Positions 48,212 to 59,868 of a stretch of 64,000 nt of DNA are shown here, piece by piece. Below the pieces are notes generated by a model that saw nothing but the letters and a program-made list of their open reading frames with translations, ran no database searches and was not told the DNA's origin. The stretch lies in contig JAHLMK010000001.1 of the NCBI GenBank assembly GCA_019915135.1, positions 4,836,001 to 4,900,000 of the forward strand, given 5' to 3'. A program made the translations under genes and the position numbers. The stretch's first letter is position 1; each line of letters opens with the position of its first letter. Source of the stretch: Strobilurus pachycystidiatus. Taxonomy: Eukaryota > Basidiomycota > Agaricomycetes > Agaricales > Physalacriaceae.

Positions 48212-48748
48212 ATGTCCGTCTTTCAACTTGACGACGACGTTGTAGAGTCTACACCTTCTACGTCCTACTCGGCTTGATCGTTATCGCCGACGTCGTCTTC
48301 TTCTTCTTCGTCGCCAGGAGAAAAGACAGGAGTATACCAGACCGGTCATCAAAGCTTCACGTGCAATGAGGTCACGCCCGCCGAGCAACCGAAAAAGTAC
48401 TTGCGCTCTGGCTGTCAAGATCGAGCAGCGTTCGCACTGAATCTCGGTTCAGCATTCCTTCGCCGGGCACATCGCAACATCGGAGGGACAAATGGGGCTC
48501 AGAGTGACAATACCAAGGGTGAATGCCTCTGTGTCCGTGCAATGTCAACTAAACTGACTTTTTGTGTGCTAGGTAGGAATCTTTTGCAACACGAAGAGCG
48601 TTCAGAGCGCACTTCTGACCGACGATGGACATCCATTCGCTAGAGGCATAAACTCGTCATTTGTGCGGCAGGCGCGTGAGGAGAAGGACGATCGACGGTC
48701 ATTCTGGACACGGTTTCGTATGTTTTGTCTTCCTTTAATTTACCTGTA
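48212..48748 (+). other. Coding-like sequence upstream of the transposase-like gene, with in-frame TGA
   Basis: From ATG 48212 a frame reads MSVFQLDDDVVESTPSTSYS, meets TGA at 48275-48277, then continues as a Ser-rich then Cys-containing stretch (FTCNEVTPAEQPKKYLRSGCQ) to 48518. A 58-nt intron (48519-48576) joins it in frame to GIFCNTKSVQSALLTDDG and FVRQAREEKDDRRSFWTRF. A third splice could reach the large downstream exon in phase, but no site is compelling. This may be a decayed or mis-sequenced 5' end of the next gene, or a leader with an upstream ORF. An N-terminal zinc-binding module is possible but unproven. Confidence 0.4.
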
Positions 48749-48799
48749 CGACTCTATTGCGTACCAATACCACCCTCCGTTACACCAATCCTCACTCTC

Positions 48800-51700
48800 A
48801 TGGACATCTCACGTCTTGTTGAACCCCCCGCGCCGCTTTTCGCGCATCCCATGCGCCACCTCTCCAGCCTTCTGAACCCCGTCCCTCTTGCTCCCGTATC
48901 ATCTTTTGTCAACATACCTGCATCTTCTCCGACCTCTGTCGATGTCTCTCTGCTCATTCTCCAGCTCGCAGAATGCGCCCTTCAGGGAGGTGAAATTCTT
49001 GCACCACTTGATCTGGCAAACTCCTTGGAAGACGTCCTCGGATTACTGCCCAAGTCTCCATCACCAGAGGTGTCTGTACCTCAGACACCACGCTCCCCAT
49101 CAGCTCCATTGCCCGCCACTTGCTCCTCCTCTTTCATGTCGCCTGCCCCATCCGCTTCAGCCCATCCTTCCAGTACTGTGTCTGCAACTTCCGGTTGCGG
49201 CTCATCCGACCCTCCTTCCTCAGGAACACCATCGCCTTTTGACCCAGTGGTCCTTTTCAACGTAGAGATTAACCGTCAGACCAAACTCTCGAAGTTATAC
49301 AAGTTCTCCAATTCGGATGTTTCGCTGGAGTATCCCGAGACCGGCGAAAGGGATCCTGTCGGGTACCTACTGCGACGCGATCCCGATAACTGGGAGAGTC
49401 CTCTTGACGATACTGCGTACTCTTGGGGTCGACCGTGCGGCCAAAAGAAACGTGCTAAGCAAAAGGACATCACCCACCCTTTGCTCTTGGATTCTGACGG
49501 CAATCCTGTTCCCTGCGTAGAGATCCACGGAACTTGTAAGTCTTTTGCTGTGTTCTCTTAGACACGTTACTCACTGTTGCGTGGTATGGGTCATTAGGTC
49601 AAGGAGTGAAGGCGTGTCCATTCACTGCTCCAGAACTTGTGTATCGGCCACACACGGCGGCGTCGCGTGCTGATGTTCTCGAGCGTGTCTCCGCATCTCG
49701 AGAGTTCAATTCCATCAACGCGTCGCCTGATGTGCTTGTCTACAAGCGTACCGTAGAGTTTCTTGCTGGGATTCGCAAAGGAGGGTGTCATGCGCCGGAG
49801 TATGAGCCCACGTTTGTAGATGCTGAGGACCAGGACGACTTTGATGCGATTCAGGCCAATAATGCAGCCATTCGTAGAGGATATAACGATCCGGTCAAGC
49901 GATGTCAAGGTCGGATCAGGTTCTCGGAGGATGCAGAGGGTAAACCTTTGATCCAGTGAGTCGTCTCCATTGTTGAGTGTTCCTTTCTGATAGTATCTTA
50001 GTTGCGAGCACTATAATCGACTCACGAGTCGTGCACATCGCTTCAATCCCGTCGATGAGTCTCTGTATGATCTTGCATACATTGAGGCACGACTCACCGA
50101 TGACACTGAGGAAATTGAGCGAATTGAGTCGGAATACGAGGATGCTGGATGTGGTCCATTGACAGCTTGCCCCACAGTCGTCAATTTTAATTCGCGCCGT
50201 CCGCATTGCCGTATGGTTGTTTTTTCGTCGAATGTGCTTTGATTCACAAAGTTTGTAGCCTATGACCATCGAACTGAACAAGGCGTCGTTCAACCTCTTG
50301 TGCAACACATTACATGTGGTGTCAAGTTCAGCATGTACCAGCCACTCGAGAAATATCGAGCGGCTTGCCCATCCGTCTTCATCCAGTTCCACGGCAAACA
50401 TACTCATGCCGTTCCGCTGCCTACCAAGACGCCGACCCACATTCGCGCTGAACTGTTCAGCATCTTTGACGAGATGCAAGAGGATCTTGCTGATTTGACT
50501 GCGAGACGCTTCCTTCGACACGCGCTTACACGAGCATACGTTGCGCGCCGCTTTCCAGATAATCCTTGGGCAACTCTTGCGGATGTTCATATCTCACTGG
50601 CAAACCGGGACCACCTCTCAATGTACATTCGCCAAGCCAAAGCCAGCAAGTACCCCGAAGGGACTGGGTGGGCAGGTGAGCGCAAGTTGTCAGTGTATTG
50701 AACGCAGTTTGACAATACCATTCTCAAGGCGTTCTATCCGAATTTGAGAATCAACACTCTGCGGAGTTTCCTGTTGCAGCTCGCTATATCCGCCGAGTCA
50801 TTGACATCGATCCCTCAACGCTACCAGCTCACCCCGAAGACGAGAAGTCAACTGGAACAGATGGGTCAGGTCGCCTTCGGATAGCAATTTGCATGAATCA
50901 AGAGGGTAGTCGACGGCTTCACGCGGCGCAGTACGTCCAGTGCGACGTTGCTTACAAGCGAGTGGTAGGCTATCGGGAATTTACTATTGGAGGGTGGGAC
51001 CGCAATAATCAAACAAGTAAGTGTCGTTGTTCCTCAGAGTTTCTGAGCTAACATATTGACAGGTCATGTCTTTGCTCGCGTCTTCATCAATAGAGAGACA
51101 GCTGAAGCACATAGGCTGGTATTCGACGAGATTGCCAAGATCGTTCTGGAAGATGTTGGGAAGCCGCTTCTTTGGCGACACCTTGATGCCGAGAATGCTG
51201 ATGCTTATGTCGGTATTCTTCACTTTGGTGGAGACCAAGGTGGCGGTCAGGCCAAGGGTATGTGCCTGTTCACTGCTGGGAGAGTATGCCGAGCTAACAA
51301 TGTGTCTAGGTCTAGGACTGCACCTTCAAAGTATTGCCAAACTACGGCCTCGACGTGACGTTCACGAGCCTCATCGACTCACCTCAGATCTGGGCCCTTA
51401 CGAACATCTTCGTCGCATCTATCGTCTTTGTGGGGTTCACTACAAACGCAACGTTCGCAAGTGTGCGGCAAGCTCGCAAATCCGGAGCGCGATGCGCAGC
51501 CTTAGCTGTGTCAAGCATGGGGACTGGGACGGAACTCTGCAAGCAATACGTGAAGGTGGAAAGGCGGCTCGAGGTACTTCATAAACACAATCTTTAGTTG
51601 ATACTTAGCCGTTTGCAGACTGGCTTTCGAACAAGGAAGCGAGCAAGTTCGTCTTCTCTGCCATCTGCTGGGAGAAGAGCTTCATACCGCTCTCAATTTG

Positions 51701-52325
51701 GAAAGCCGGAGATCGTAACGATAATCTCATTGAGACGACCCATGCAGATGTGAATCGGGAGGGTACAATGTGCTCCCTACTGGCTGGCATTGACAAAGGG
51801 CAGCGGTTCGACGCTCTTAAGATCAAGTCATTGGAGGTATGTGATTTACCGCACGGAACGCACTATCTGAACCTCTGGCAGGCCATCGAAAGGGCAGGTG
51901 TTCGCCCTGGATATCATTCGGGACATTATTCAGCGAACGCAACACGGAACGGCAAACGTCTATGTATGTATCCATTGGTATGTGTGACATGTACTGATTT
52001 CTCGATAGATAACGTTCGCGCTAGACAGTTGTCTGCAGATGACCGCAAGATTGAGTCATACAACGCTAAATTCAACGAACTGCACGAGAAGTTCTGTAAA
52101 GCTCGCGAGAGGAGAAACACTAAGCAAACTGAGTACAACCAGGTCATCTCCCGGCGGTATACGGAGAGGCAGTACCAGACTTGCCTGGTTGCGTTAGAGC
52201 GAGCAGAGGCTGCAAAGGAAAAGGCCCGAAAGGATTGGTACAGCTACGTTGAGAAGACCCTCGAGAGCTTACCTTTGGGGAGTGGGCGTATCGAGGCGCG
52301 AGACTTGTCAGAATTTACAGAATAG
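48800..52325 (+). CDS. Transposase-like protein (DDE/MULE-like, Agaricomycete repeat family)
   Basis: Looks like a member of an Agaricomycete repeated family related to MULE-type DDE transposases. Nine exons (48800-49535, 49598-49955, 50002-50210, 50259-50675, 50729-51016, 51063-51257, 51310-51573, 51619-51963, 52009-52325) sum to 3129 nt, 1042 aa, with no stop. Order: Pro/Ser-rich leader to about residue 150; a region with KACPFTAPEL and YQPLEKYRAACPSVFI (zinc-finger-like, FHGKHTHAVPLPTKTP); a candidate first Asp in QCDVAYKRVVGYREFTI (50944); a candidate second Asp in FGGDQGGGQAKGLGLHL (51232); a Cys/His stretch RLCGVHYKRNVRKC; HADVNREG with a possible third acidic residue; and a C-terminal coiled coil ending at 52325. 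Eight spliceosomal introns are unusual for a mobile transposase. It may be domesticated. The start could lie upstream. Confidence 0.6.
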
Positions 52326-54864
52326 AGTCTATTTTCGACTAAAGAAAACTTGTTCGCAGCGCTGAAGTATGAACACATCACGAAGTTAATCTAATGCTCA
52401 GATAAGTCCAAAAAACTTGCAACAGAGGAGCTGAGCGTTCTTGCACAGAAAGGTCACGTTAGAATAAGGAGGACACAACACAGTCCTGGAAGTTGGTCAA
52501 TGTGCACATTGTGCTCGAGGTTGATGGCGCTTTGGAGATGAGAGGCGGAGGAGCGGGTACACCGTTGACCTGGATTGGTGTTCACGGCTGGACATGTAGG
52601 TAGTCAAGCTACGCGTCAAGAAGGGCGCATACACAGCGTTCATCTCCAAATTGGCGATCACACAGAGACCTGACCTTGGCCAGGTCGACGTCAACAGTGA
52701 CGGGCTCGTCTATGAGTTGTTTCTGCGTCGAATCCTTCGTGGTGGGCGTCATCTTGAAGATCTTGGGGTGTTGGGGTTTGGAGGCGGCATGGCTCTGGAA
52801 TGATGTTGATGTTGTTGAAGGTGGTAAGTGGTAGGTGCTGGGATGCCGTCGTCTGGATATGGGAGGCGAGCGTTGTCCCCGGGAAGCTGGCTCATGCCGA
52901 CGTCGTTACCGAGCTCAATGGTGGTTTGAAGAAGGGATGAGAGGTTGACGTCGACCTAAAATTTAAATACCCCCAACGACGTGATGGGACGCGTAATCTC
53001 TGCCACGGTCGTTGTAGATGTGACCGCTAATGGTAGTACTGGAGGTCAGCGATGACAAAAAGGGCAAAGTCAAAGGCGCACCTTAATAAGTGCGTAGTGT
53101 TGAGCTCGGCAACGCGGGTGTACGACGAAGGAAGTGACAGGAAGATTCCCAGACTGCAGCCCAAGACGGTCAGCAGTCAGCGCCGCGTCCTCACCTGGGA
53201 TGGCGCGTGCGTACGGCTCGTGCGTCTAGTCGAGGGCGTCGTCAGGGATCTGCAAGGTGCAGGTAGGAAGTAACGCACTTTGAACCCCGCCCTCTGCTAT
53301 ATAGCAGTCCTGAGTAACAGTAAACAAACTGCTCCCAAACAAATAGCGCGTCGCGCTCGTGATGTTGGCAAAGAGAGCGTAACAATTACTACCCGGTACA
53401 CACCAAGTACACGCGGCAGGGGCACGAAAGGTCTCGAACGTCGGGGTTCGCCGACGTGAACCACGAGACATAACTCTAGTATGTTTTCCCATCAGAATTC
53501 GGGTCCAGGCCCTCAGCGCTCAGCGTTGCCGGCAAAGGACTTTCTTTCACTCAACTGTCCTCCAGCGTCAACGTTCATTCTGTGATCAACCACGTAGTGC
53601 TAAATTCTACCAGCTTTGAGATTGCACTCGGCGTCCTGTTTTGTTATGAGATTCGTCCTGTTTTGTTATGAGATTGGTCAGGTACGCTTCCTCCTGCTCC
53701 TCTGGTACAGACTGCTGACTATACTGTTGAGATCAATGGCGCCCTACCCTCATGGAAGTACGAATTCTTCATCATTGGCATCCGCTGCAGCGCCTGGGCA
53801 ATTGTGCTCCGCATATGCATTCTAGCTCCAGGCTCGCCATACCACACGGTTCATGCGAAAGGAGCGTCTATCGCAAACACTTACTTTTTCTATCATTCTA
53901 AAAGCGGTTGAGATAATCCAGAAGCTCTCCCCAGTCTACCCTCATATCATGAAGCAGTTCAACCATGCTGCCGACGCGTCAACCTTGAACTGAGGTGGCG
54001 TGTATAGTACAGGTAAGTTCATATCAATTATCGTTTGATCTTCAGGCTGACAAGGTGATGTGTTGAATGCATGTCTCATTGCTCACACAAACGTGACAGA
54101 CTTGCGCTCCTAGAAGCGCACCCGAGTTCCTCAGTGGCGCCTTCTGTACGAGGCATATCACGACAAGTATGGTACTTTCTCTCATTCTATTTACTTATTT
54201 GCGTCACCATCGGACCCACTCACCATCTCTACCTTCACTATTAATGCGCAACTCCCTCACCAGTCTGTCCGAGTCCCACCCAATCCTAGCTGAACCAGTC
54301 ATCGACTTCTTTGTGCGCATTACGCTGCACACGGTGCCCCGTGCGGACTACAAGATGCCACAAACCTACCTCGCCACCCTACACAAGATGGCAAACAACA
54401 TCCACGCTGTAGATGAGAACAAGACACCGGACGTCTCGTCCCATTACGCAGAAGCGGAAGACATCTTTCCGCTATTTAGAGGGTCAGCTAATAAGACTTA
54501 ACCCGCCAAACTCATTCCCGGTTAGCGTTCATATACGTGCTATTATCCTATTCTCGAGCTCCGTACATCAGTGTATTAGTTAGTCTATCAAGGGCACACC
54601 CATCAATCTTCTCGTCACAGTGCAGCCCCTCGTTCGACAAGATTACCATATGCTTCAGACTCAGAAATTGCGATGTGAAGGCGCTGGAGCGCCGACGTCG
54701 TCGTAGGAGTAGTATTGAGTTGCAACAAATTCCATACCCGTCCATTTTGACATGGCAGAGATAGGCCTCGACGTTGTACGCAAGCGGCAAGGCGCAACGA
54801 GGCCGCCGGCCAGTGCGACCGACAACGAACCCTCGTGTACTTTGTCTCTCAACGACCACAGGAA
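52326..54864. other. Gene-poor 2.5-kb stretch
   Basis: No convincing gene. On the minus strand, 52.5-53.0 kb has two small coding-like pieces: one ending in QQHQHHSRAMPPPNPNTP, the other starting MTPTTKDSTQKQLIDEP and continuing over a possible intron; either could be a peptide gene of under 80 residues. On the plus strand, 54169-54501 encodes 110 aa with a natural-looking stretch (AEPVIDFFVRITLHTVPR). A perfect 22-bp tandem duplication lies at 53632-53675. I see no terminal inverted repeats by eye. Confidence 0.4.
53632..53675 (+). repeat. Perfect 22-bp tandem duplication
   Basis: The 22-bp unit (starting CGTCCTGTTTTGTTATGAG) occurs twice head to tail, at 53632-53653 and 53654-53675, with no mismatch. 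It may be replication slippage or a repaired insertion site. Confidence 0.85.
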
Positions 54865-56348
54865 ATGGGCAAAACCAAAGCCTTTCTCGCTAAATTACTC
54901 GATCTCGAAGAGAAGCCCGCCTCGCCGCCTCCTCCGCCGCCCCCTTCCAAGCCATCTCAACCATCTACTTCGTCTCATTCGGAAGTTGTCAACGCGTTCA
55001 ACAACCTGTCATTGCAACCCGACCATCGCACTAGCTATGATGCGCGCCCATCATACAACGGACATCCTCCACAGCAGCCGCGGCCCCCTCAACGACACAG
55101 TCATGATTATCAGGCCCAATCCAGTCATAGTGTGCAACAAAGCTTTGTCGGGGGCTTCCAGCCTCTTCCTAGACCGCCGCCGATGCCTATACCATCATAT
55201 CAGGGCCCATCTCTGACTATGCAATACGCACTACGGCCCACCGATGCTCCCAGTCCAGGTTTGGGCGTCCCCAACACCCCCCATCGACCCCATTCTGCCC
55301 CAGAACCCACCCACCAAATTCCGAATCCTACATTCTACTCACCGTCGGCCCACTCACTTGCCCAACCCACCCCAGGGACACAATCCCTGTCTCCTCCCAA
55401 ACCAGGGCGCAAACGCGCATCCTCAACGCCGCCCGACCCATCCGCGCCGCCGGAAACCCAGTGTGCTGGTGTCACGAAAGCCGGCAAGCGATGCACGCGT
55501 CAAGTTAAGAACGGCGGCGCCGCGTACCCAGGCGTCGAGCGCTTCTGTCACCAACACACCAAAGACCTCCTCGTCCCCACCGGTTTCTACGCGCGAGGCA
55601 AGAACGGCCAGGGCGGTGAATGGGTAGACTTTGCGGACTATATACCCTCCTACCTTCACCCCGATACCCAAGTCGCGTTACGCGTTGAGATGGAGAAGGC
55701 GCGTTCTCAGTCCGACGTCGAAGGCTACATCTACACCTTTGAGATACGCAACCCCGGCGTGGGGAAGACCGTCCAGCTCAAAGTCGGCCGAGCCGTCAAC
55801 GTTGTGAAACGCCTCAACGAATGGGGCAAGCAATGCGGCTCGAAGGAACAGGTCCTGCGCGGGTGGTATCCGGGATCCGTCGGGGAAGATGAGAGTACTA
55901 GTCTGATGAAGGGGCGGGTCATCCTACCGGAGGGCGGTAACGAGGGAGTGTGGTGTCATCGACTGGAGAGGCTCATCCACCTCGAACTAGCCGACCTGGC
56001 TGTGAACGGGGCGTATCTTCAGCCAGGTTGGAAGGCGTTCTCGAAGGGCAAGGGCCGCGGGCGGAATAACGCCACACTCGACCTCACGGCTTTGCAAGCG
56101 TCCCCGAAGAAGAAGGGCGGCGGGGGTGGGGTGGGTAACGGTGGGACTGGCCCTTGCAAAGATTGTCAGTGAAGCACATGTTCTCTTCTGCGTCGTGTAT
56201 CTAACAGTGCAGCTTAGGTGGTACACTTCACAAGGAGATCTTTGAGTTCAAGCGCGTGCTGGCTGGTCCTTACAAAGGACGCGAGTTCGAAGGGATCGTG
56301 AAGAAGGTCGTCGAGGAATGGGGAGAGTTCGTTCGCATGTATGTCTAA
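54865..56348 (+). CDS. DUF1766 / T5orf172 (GIY-YIG-like) domain protein
   Basis: Protein with a C-terminal DUF1766 domain, a GIY-YIG-nuclease-related fold also found in the fission-yeast Mug113 group. Exons 54865-56164 and 56218-56348 sum to 1431 nt, 476 aa. The first 190 residues are Pro/Ser/Gln-rich and disordered, with an eight-proline run near residue 22. A small Cys/His finger follows (QCAGVTKAGKRCTRQVKN, then ERFCHQHT). The domain proper runs EGYIYTFEIRNPG, VQLKVGRAVNVVKRLNEWGKQC, LRGWYPG, CHRLERLIHLELADLA, then after the splice CGGTLHKEIFEFKRV. The Tyr-Ile-Tyr and Lys-Val-Gly-Arg elements fit the GIY-YIG-like core; nuclease activity is unproven. Start chosen at MGKTKAF; splicing at 56341 could extend the tail. 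Confidence 0.87.
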
Positions 56349-57470
56349 ATGTTCTCAATCTGCTCTTGCTTTCTTACTGTAGCGCAATTATTTATGGCAT
56401 GTATCGATGGACACTCGGAATTGTGACTGGACACACGGAATTGTAACTGGACTTGTATTGACAATGACAGAGCCCACATGGATTTTTTTCACTTGACATA
56501 TATATCTCACATACAGTCAACATACAGTCAACATACAGTACGGAAGAGTACCGCCTTCATCTTAGGCCGCGTCGACAGTCCGATGTCACACTCATCCTTC
56601 GCCTACCCCATTTACCACCGTCCCCCTCGGATGCACGTTCGCAGCCGTTCGCGTCGTCCGGATTCCGCACCGAACTCTTTTCGCAACACCGTCGATGGTA
56701 ACTATCGATGGTCCATCTCGGCTGAGAGGCTGAGCCGCGATATTTTTAGAACGATATGCAGGGTCGGGTGTATGCGATCTAGGGCTAGCCTTGTTTTCCG
56801 ATACGTGAGTTGACCCATCGGCATGTGGACCAGGATGATGACATGGACACCTGTCCCCTCGACGAACAAAACCCCACAATTTGTATGTTTGGACTTCGGT
56901 ATTGCGCTGATCGCCATGTTCCCTTGATGTTCCCCTCTTTGACTGCGTGTTCCAGCACGTTCCCCTCTCTATCTGCGTAAATGGTGACGCGCCGTAGCTG
57001 GACTTCGTTGTGCCGAAGAAGGCTCTACATGGAAAATCGGAATGGACGTAAGAAGTTCCGGTTTTTCCATGCTGGTGAGAACATAACATCATTTCTCGTA
57101 ATACCGAAGCGCCATGGGACCAATACATTCCAATCATCAACCATACTACATGGAGTGTGAAAGTCGCAGAGCTGTGCGCCACAGGAAATGCAAGCTATCT
57201 CGTTTCTTTTTCCCCAACTCGACACGGAGAAGCCTTGGGAATCATATCAATCCGAATGGCCGTGTTTTTTTCCGACTCCGAAATCTTTCGCCTTCGTCCA
57301 CAACTGATGTACTGATGGCTAAAATCATTTTAGCATTGGGGCCCCGCGTCCCGCACATGATGATGCCTGCTACCAAAAGGGTCTATGTCTGATCGTATAA
57401 GAAACCTCCCCCCTTGGCACTTTGGCTGTGAGTTGCTTTTTCGTCCACATCGGCACCCCACAGACTAGCA
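56349..57470. other. Intergenic region with short direct repeats
   Basis: About 1.1 kb. Three tandem copies of an 11-bp CATACAGTCAA-type unit lie at about 56510-56540, and a GGACACACGGAATTG element is repeated near 56410-56445. A 196-codon minus-strand frame (56592-57182) has Cys/His/Arg-rich, unnatural-looking composition and no family; I regard it as chance or a transposon relic. Confidence 0.4.
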
Positions 57471-59320
57471 ATGGCTCCTTACTTTCTGCGCAACCTCGTC
57501 CCACGACGCGAGAAAACAGCCGAAGGACGTGCACTGTCCACTGTTCTCCGCTCCCTGACATGGATTCAATGGGCTCAGTTTTTCTCTGGGTACGTCGTCG
57601 ACATCTTGGCGCTTGGCGCCGTCACTAATCATGATCTCTTCGCGCAGGTGGCTGGCTTGGACGTGCGACGCGATCGACTTCTTCACTGTATCCCTCAGCG
57701 TATGTCTCCCTTCCCCTTTTCCTAGCACTCCATCAGGTAGAGACGAACCAAGCTGATTTTCTGATCTCCAGGTTACGCGCCTGGCAGCCGCGTTCGGCAA
57801 AGAGAACAAGGATATTACAGAAGGCAAGTCGTCGTTCATACGCTTGCCTACACTGGTCTAATCCGGCCAATAAATCCACTAGCCATCACCCTCACCCTCC
57901 TCCTGCGATCCGTCGGAGCCGTCGTCTTCGGTGTTATCTCTGATCGTTTTGGACGCAAATGGCCTTTGGTGTTCAACTTGCTCCTCATCTCCGCTCTCCA
58001 GCTCGGTGCAGGCTTCGTCCAAACCTATTCACAGTTCCTCGCTGTCAGATCGCTTTTTGGAATTGGTATGGGCGGAATCTGGGGACTGGCAGCTAGTACC
58101 GCCCTGGAGAACTTACCAGTGGAGGTTCGTGGCCTCGCGAGTGGAATCCTGCAGCAGGGATACGCTGTCGGTTATCTATTGGCCGCATGCATCAATCTGC
58201 GTCTCGTCCCTGAGACTTCTACGACGTGGAGAACTCTATTCTGGACCGCCTCGGGCATAAGCGCGTTCGCCGCATTCGTTCGTGCTTGCATTCCTGAATC
58301 CGCGTTCTTCCTTCGCGCGCAAGCGGCTGAAAGGGCGCTGGGCATTCAAAGGACACCATCCGAGAAGACCAAAGTCTTCCTCAAAGAGACAGGCGCCATG
58401 CTGAAGGCGCACTGGCTTCTATGCATCTACGCCGTCCTCTTGATGACAGGTACATCCGCATCTTGAACCTGTGAAATGAATACTTATCTTTGGTCAGGCT
58501 TCAACTTCCTATCCCACGGATCTCAGGACCTGTACCCGACGTACCTCAAAACTACCAAAGGTTTCTCTGATTACAACGCCACCGTGGCTACTATCATTGG
58601 GAACTGCGTATGTCAAGCTCTGGATTCTCAGAGATCAAAAATACTGAATGTGTTGACCAGGGTGCCATTGCGGGTGGTGCTATTGCGGGTTATGCGTCTC
58701 AATATATTGGACGTCGGCTCACCATCATGTACGTGTACCGTTTAGCACTCTCGTTGGCATGTGCTAACCTCATTCAAAGTATCTTCGTTCTCCTCATCGG
58801 ATGCTTCATTCCACTATGGATTTTACCTTCTGGATTTAGTGGCCTGGCGGCAGGAGCTTTCTGCATACAGTTTGGCGTTCAAGGCGCGTGGGGTGTTATC
58901 CCCATCCAGCTCGCAGAGATGTCACCACCCGCTTTCCGTGCCACCTTCCCCGGTGTCGCCTATCAGCTCGGTAACATGGTGTCCAGCGCGTCCTCCCAGA
59001 TCGAAGCTACTGCCGGCGAGCACTTGCGCACAAACATCACGGTTGACGGCGTGACCAAGAATGTCCCCGACTACGCTACCGTACAGGGCATCTTGATTGG
59101 CGTTGTGGCCGCCTATGTCATTGTAGTCACCATCTTGGGACCAGAGAACCACGGCAGTCAATTTGAGCAGCATAAGCCAGCATTCGAGGAGGGTGGCGGA
59201 GCTGATGACGCTGTCATTCCGGAGACTAACAGAGGGAGTCTTGAGGAACGGGAGAGGACTGGGGACTCTGGCAGTTTTAGCAACGAGAAGGCGGCTGAGG
59301 AGAGGGCAGAGAAGGTCTGA
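57471..59320 (+). CDS. JEN1: Jen1-type monocarboxylate/proton symporter (MFS)
   Basis: Major-facilitator transporter of the Jen1 (sialate:H+ symporter-like) group, which imports lactate, pyruvate or dicarboxylates at the plasma membrane. The Jen signature Asn-x-x-Ser-His-x-Ser-Gln-Asp is present as NFLSHGSQDLYPTYL. The splice-built N-terminus reads LTWIQWAQFFSGWLAWTCDAIDFF, the typical first helix. The MFS loop motif GVISDRFGRKWPL follows helix 2, with its echo GYASQYIGRRLTIM between helices 8 and 9. ESAFFLRAQAAERA marks the central loop. The C-terminal tail is acidic and rich in Glu/Ser/Lys, fitting regulated endocytosis. About six introns, near 500 aa. Substrate preference cannot be read from sequence. 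Transcription may be glucose-repressed, as in yeasts (inference). Confidence 0.92.
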
Positions 59321-59604
59321 ACATAAACAAACTATATCACTTGTACATCTGTATTTCACGAGGCTTTGTGTATGATATCGACGACTATAATGGTCTCATC
59401 TGCCCAAGAACATCCAATTGGTCACTGGAAAACACTTTGAGAAAGTTGAAACCGTTCTGAGAGAGGATGCCGTCAAGAACCAAGTAACCAAGCAGTCAAA
59501 GCTCCATGGGATAACGCTCACAGCCTAGCTTCAAGGACCTACGGATGGTACAGGCGGGAACTGATCTCTATGAGTCTGATTGGGATTCGTAGTCACGATG
59601 CGGC

Positions 59605-59632
59605 GTCGAGTCTCGACTCTCGACTCTCGACG
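59605..59632 (+). repeat. Heptamer tandem repeat (TCGACTC)n
   Basis: About four 7-bp units in a row, with a partly inverted first copy (GTCGAGTCTCGAC), so it can also form a small hairpin. Confidence 0.7.
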
Positions 59633-59839
59633 TAAGCGCGTAAGCCTTGGACAGCACTAAGCTGCAGCAGAAGACAGATTCATATCGTTCCTAGTCCAGT
59701 GGCCATTGATGTCCACAGGTCCTAGACTCCTTCGCCAGGAGCCAGGACATTGGGGACTCGGTACTAGGAGTCGGTAGTCAGGAGAAATCTTGAACTCCGA
59801 GGACCGAGTGACGAGTCTGCGACAGAGTCACAGACAATT

Positions 59840-59868
59840 TTGATTCTTGATCCTTGATTCTTGATTCC
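59840..59868 (+). repeat. Heptamer-like tandem repeat (TTGATTC)n
   Basis: Four imperfect units of TTGATTC or TTGATCC in a row. Simple-sequence repeat without a coding role. Confidence 0.7.

Noticed and set aside
56592..57182. 196-codon minus-strand frame
   Set aside because: Long but with odd Cys/His/Arg-rich composition, no recognisable motif, no splice partners; likely chance or relic.
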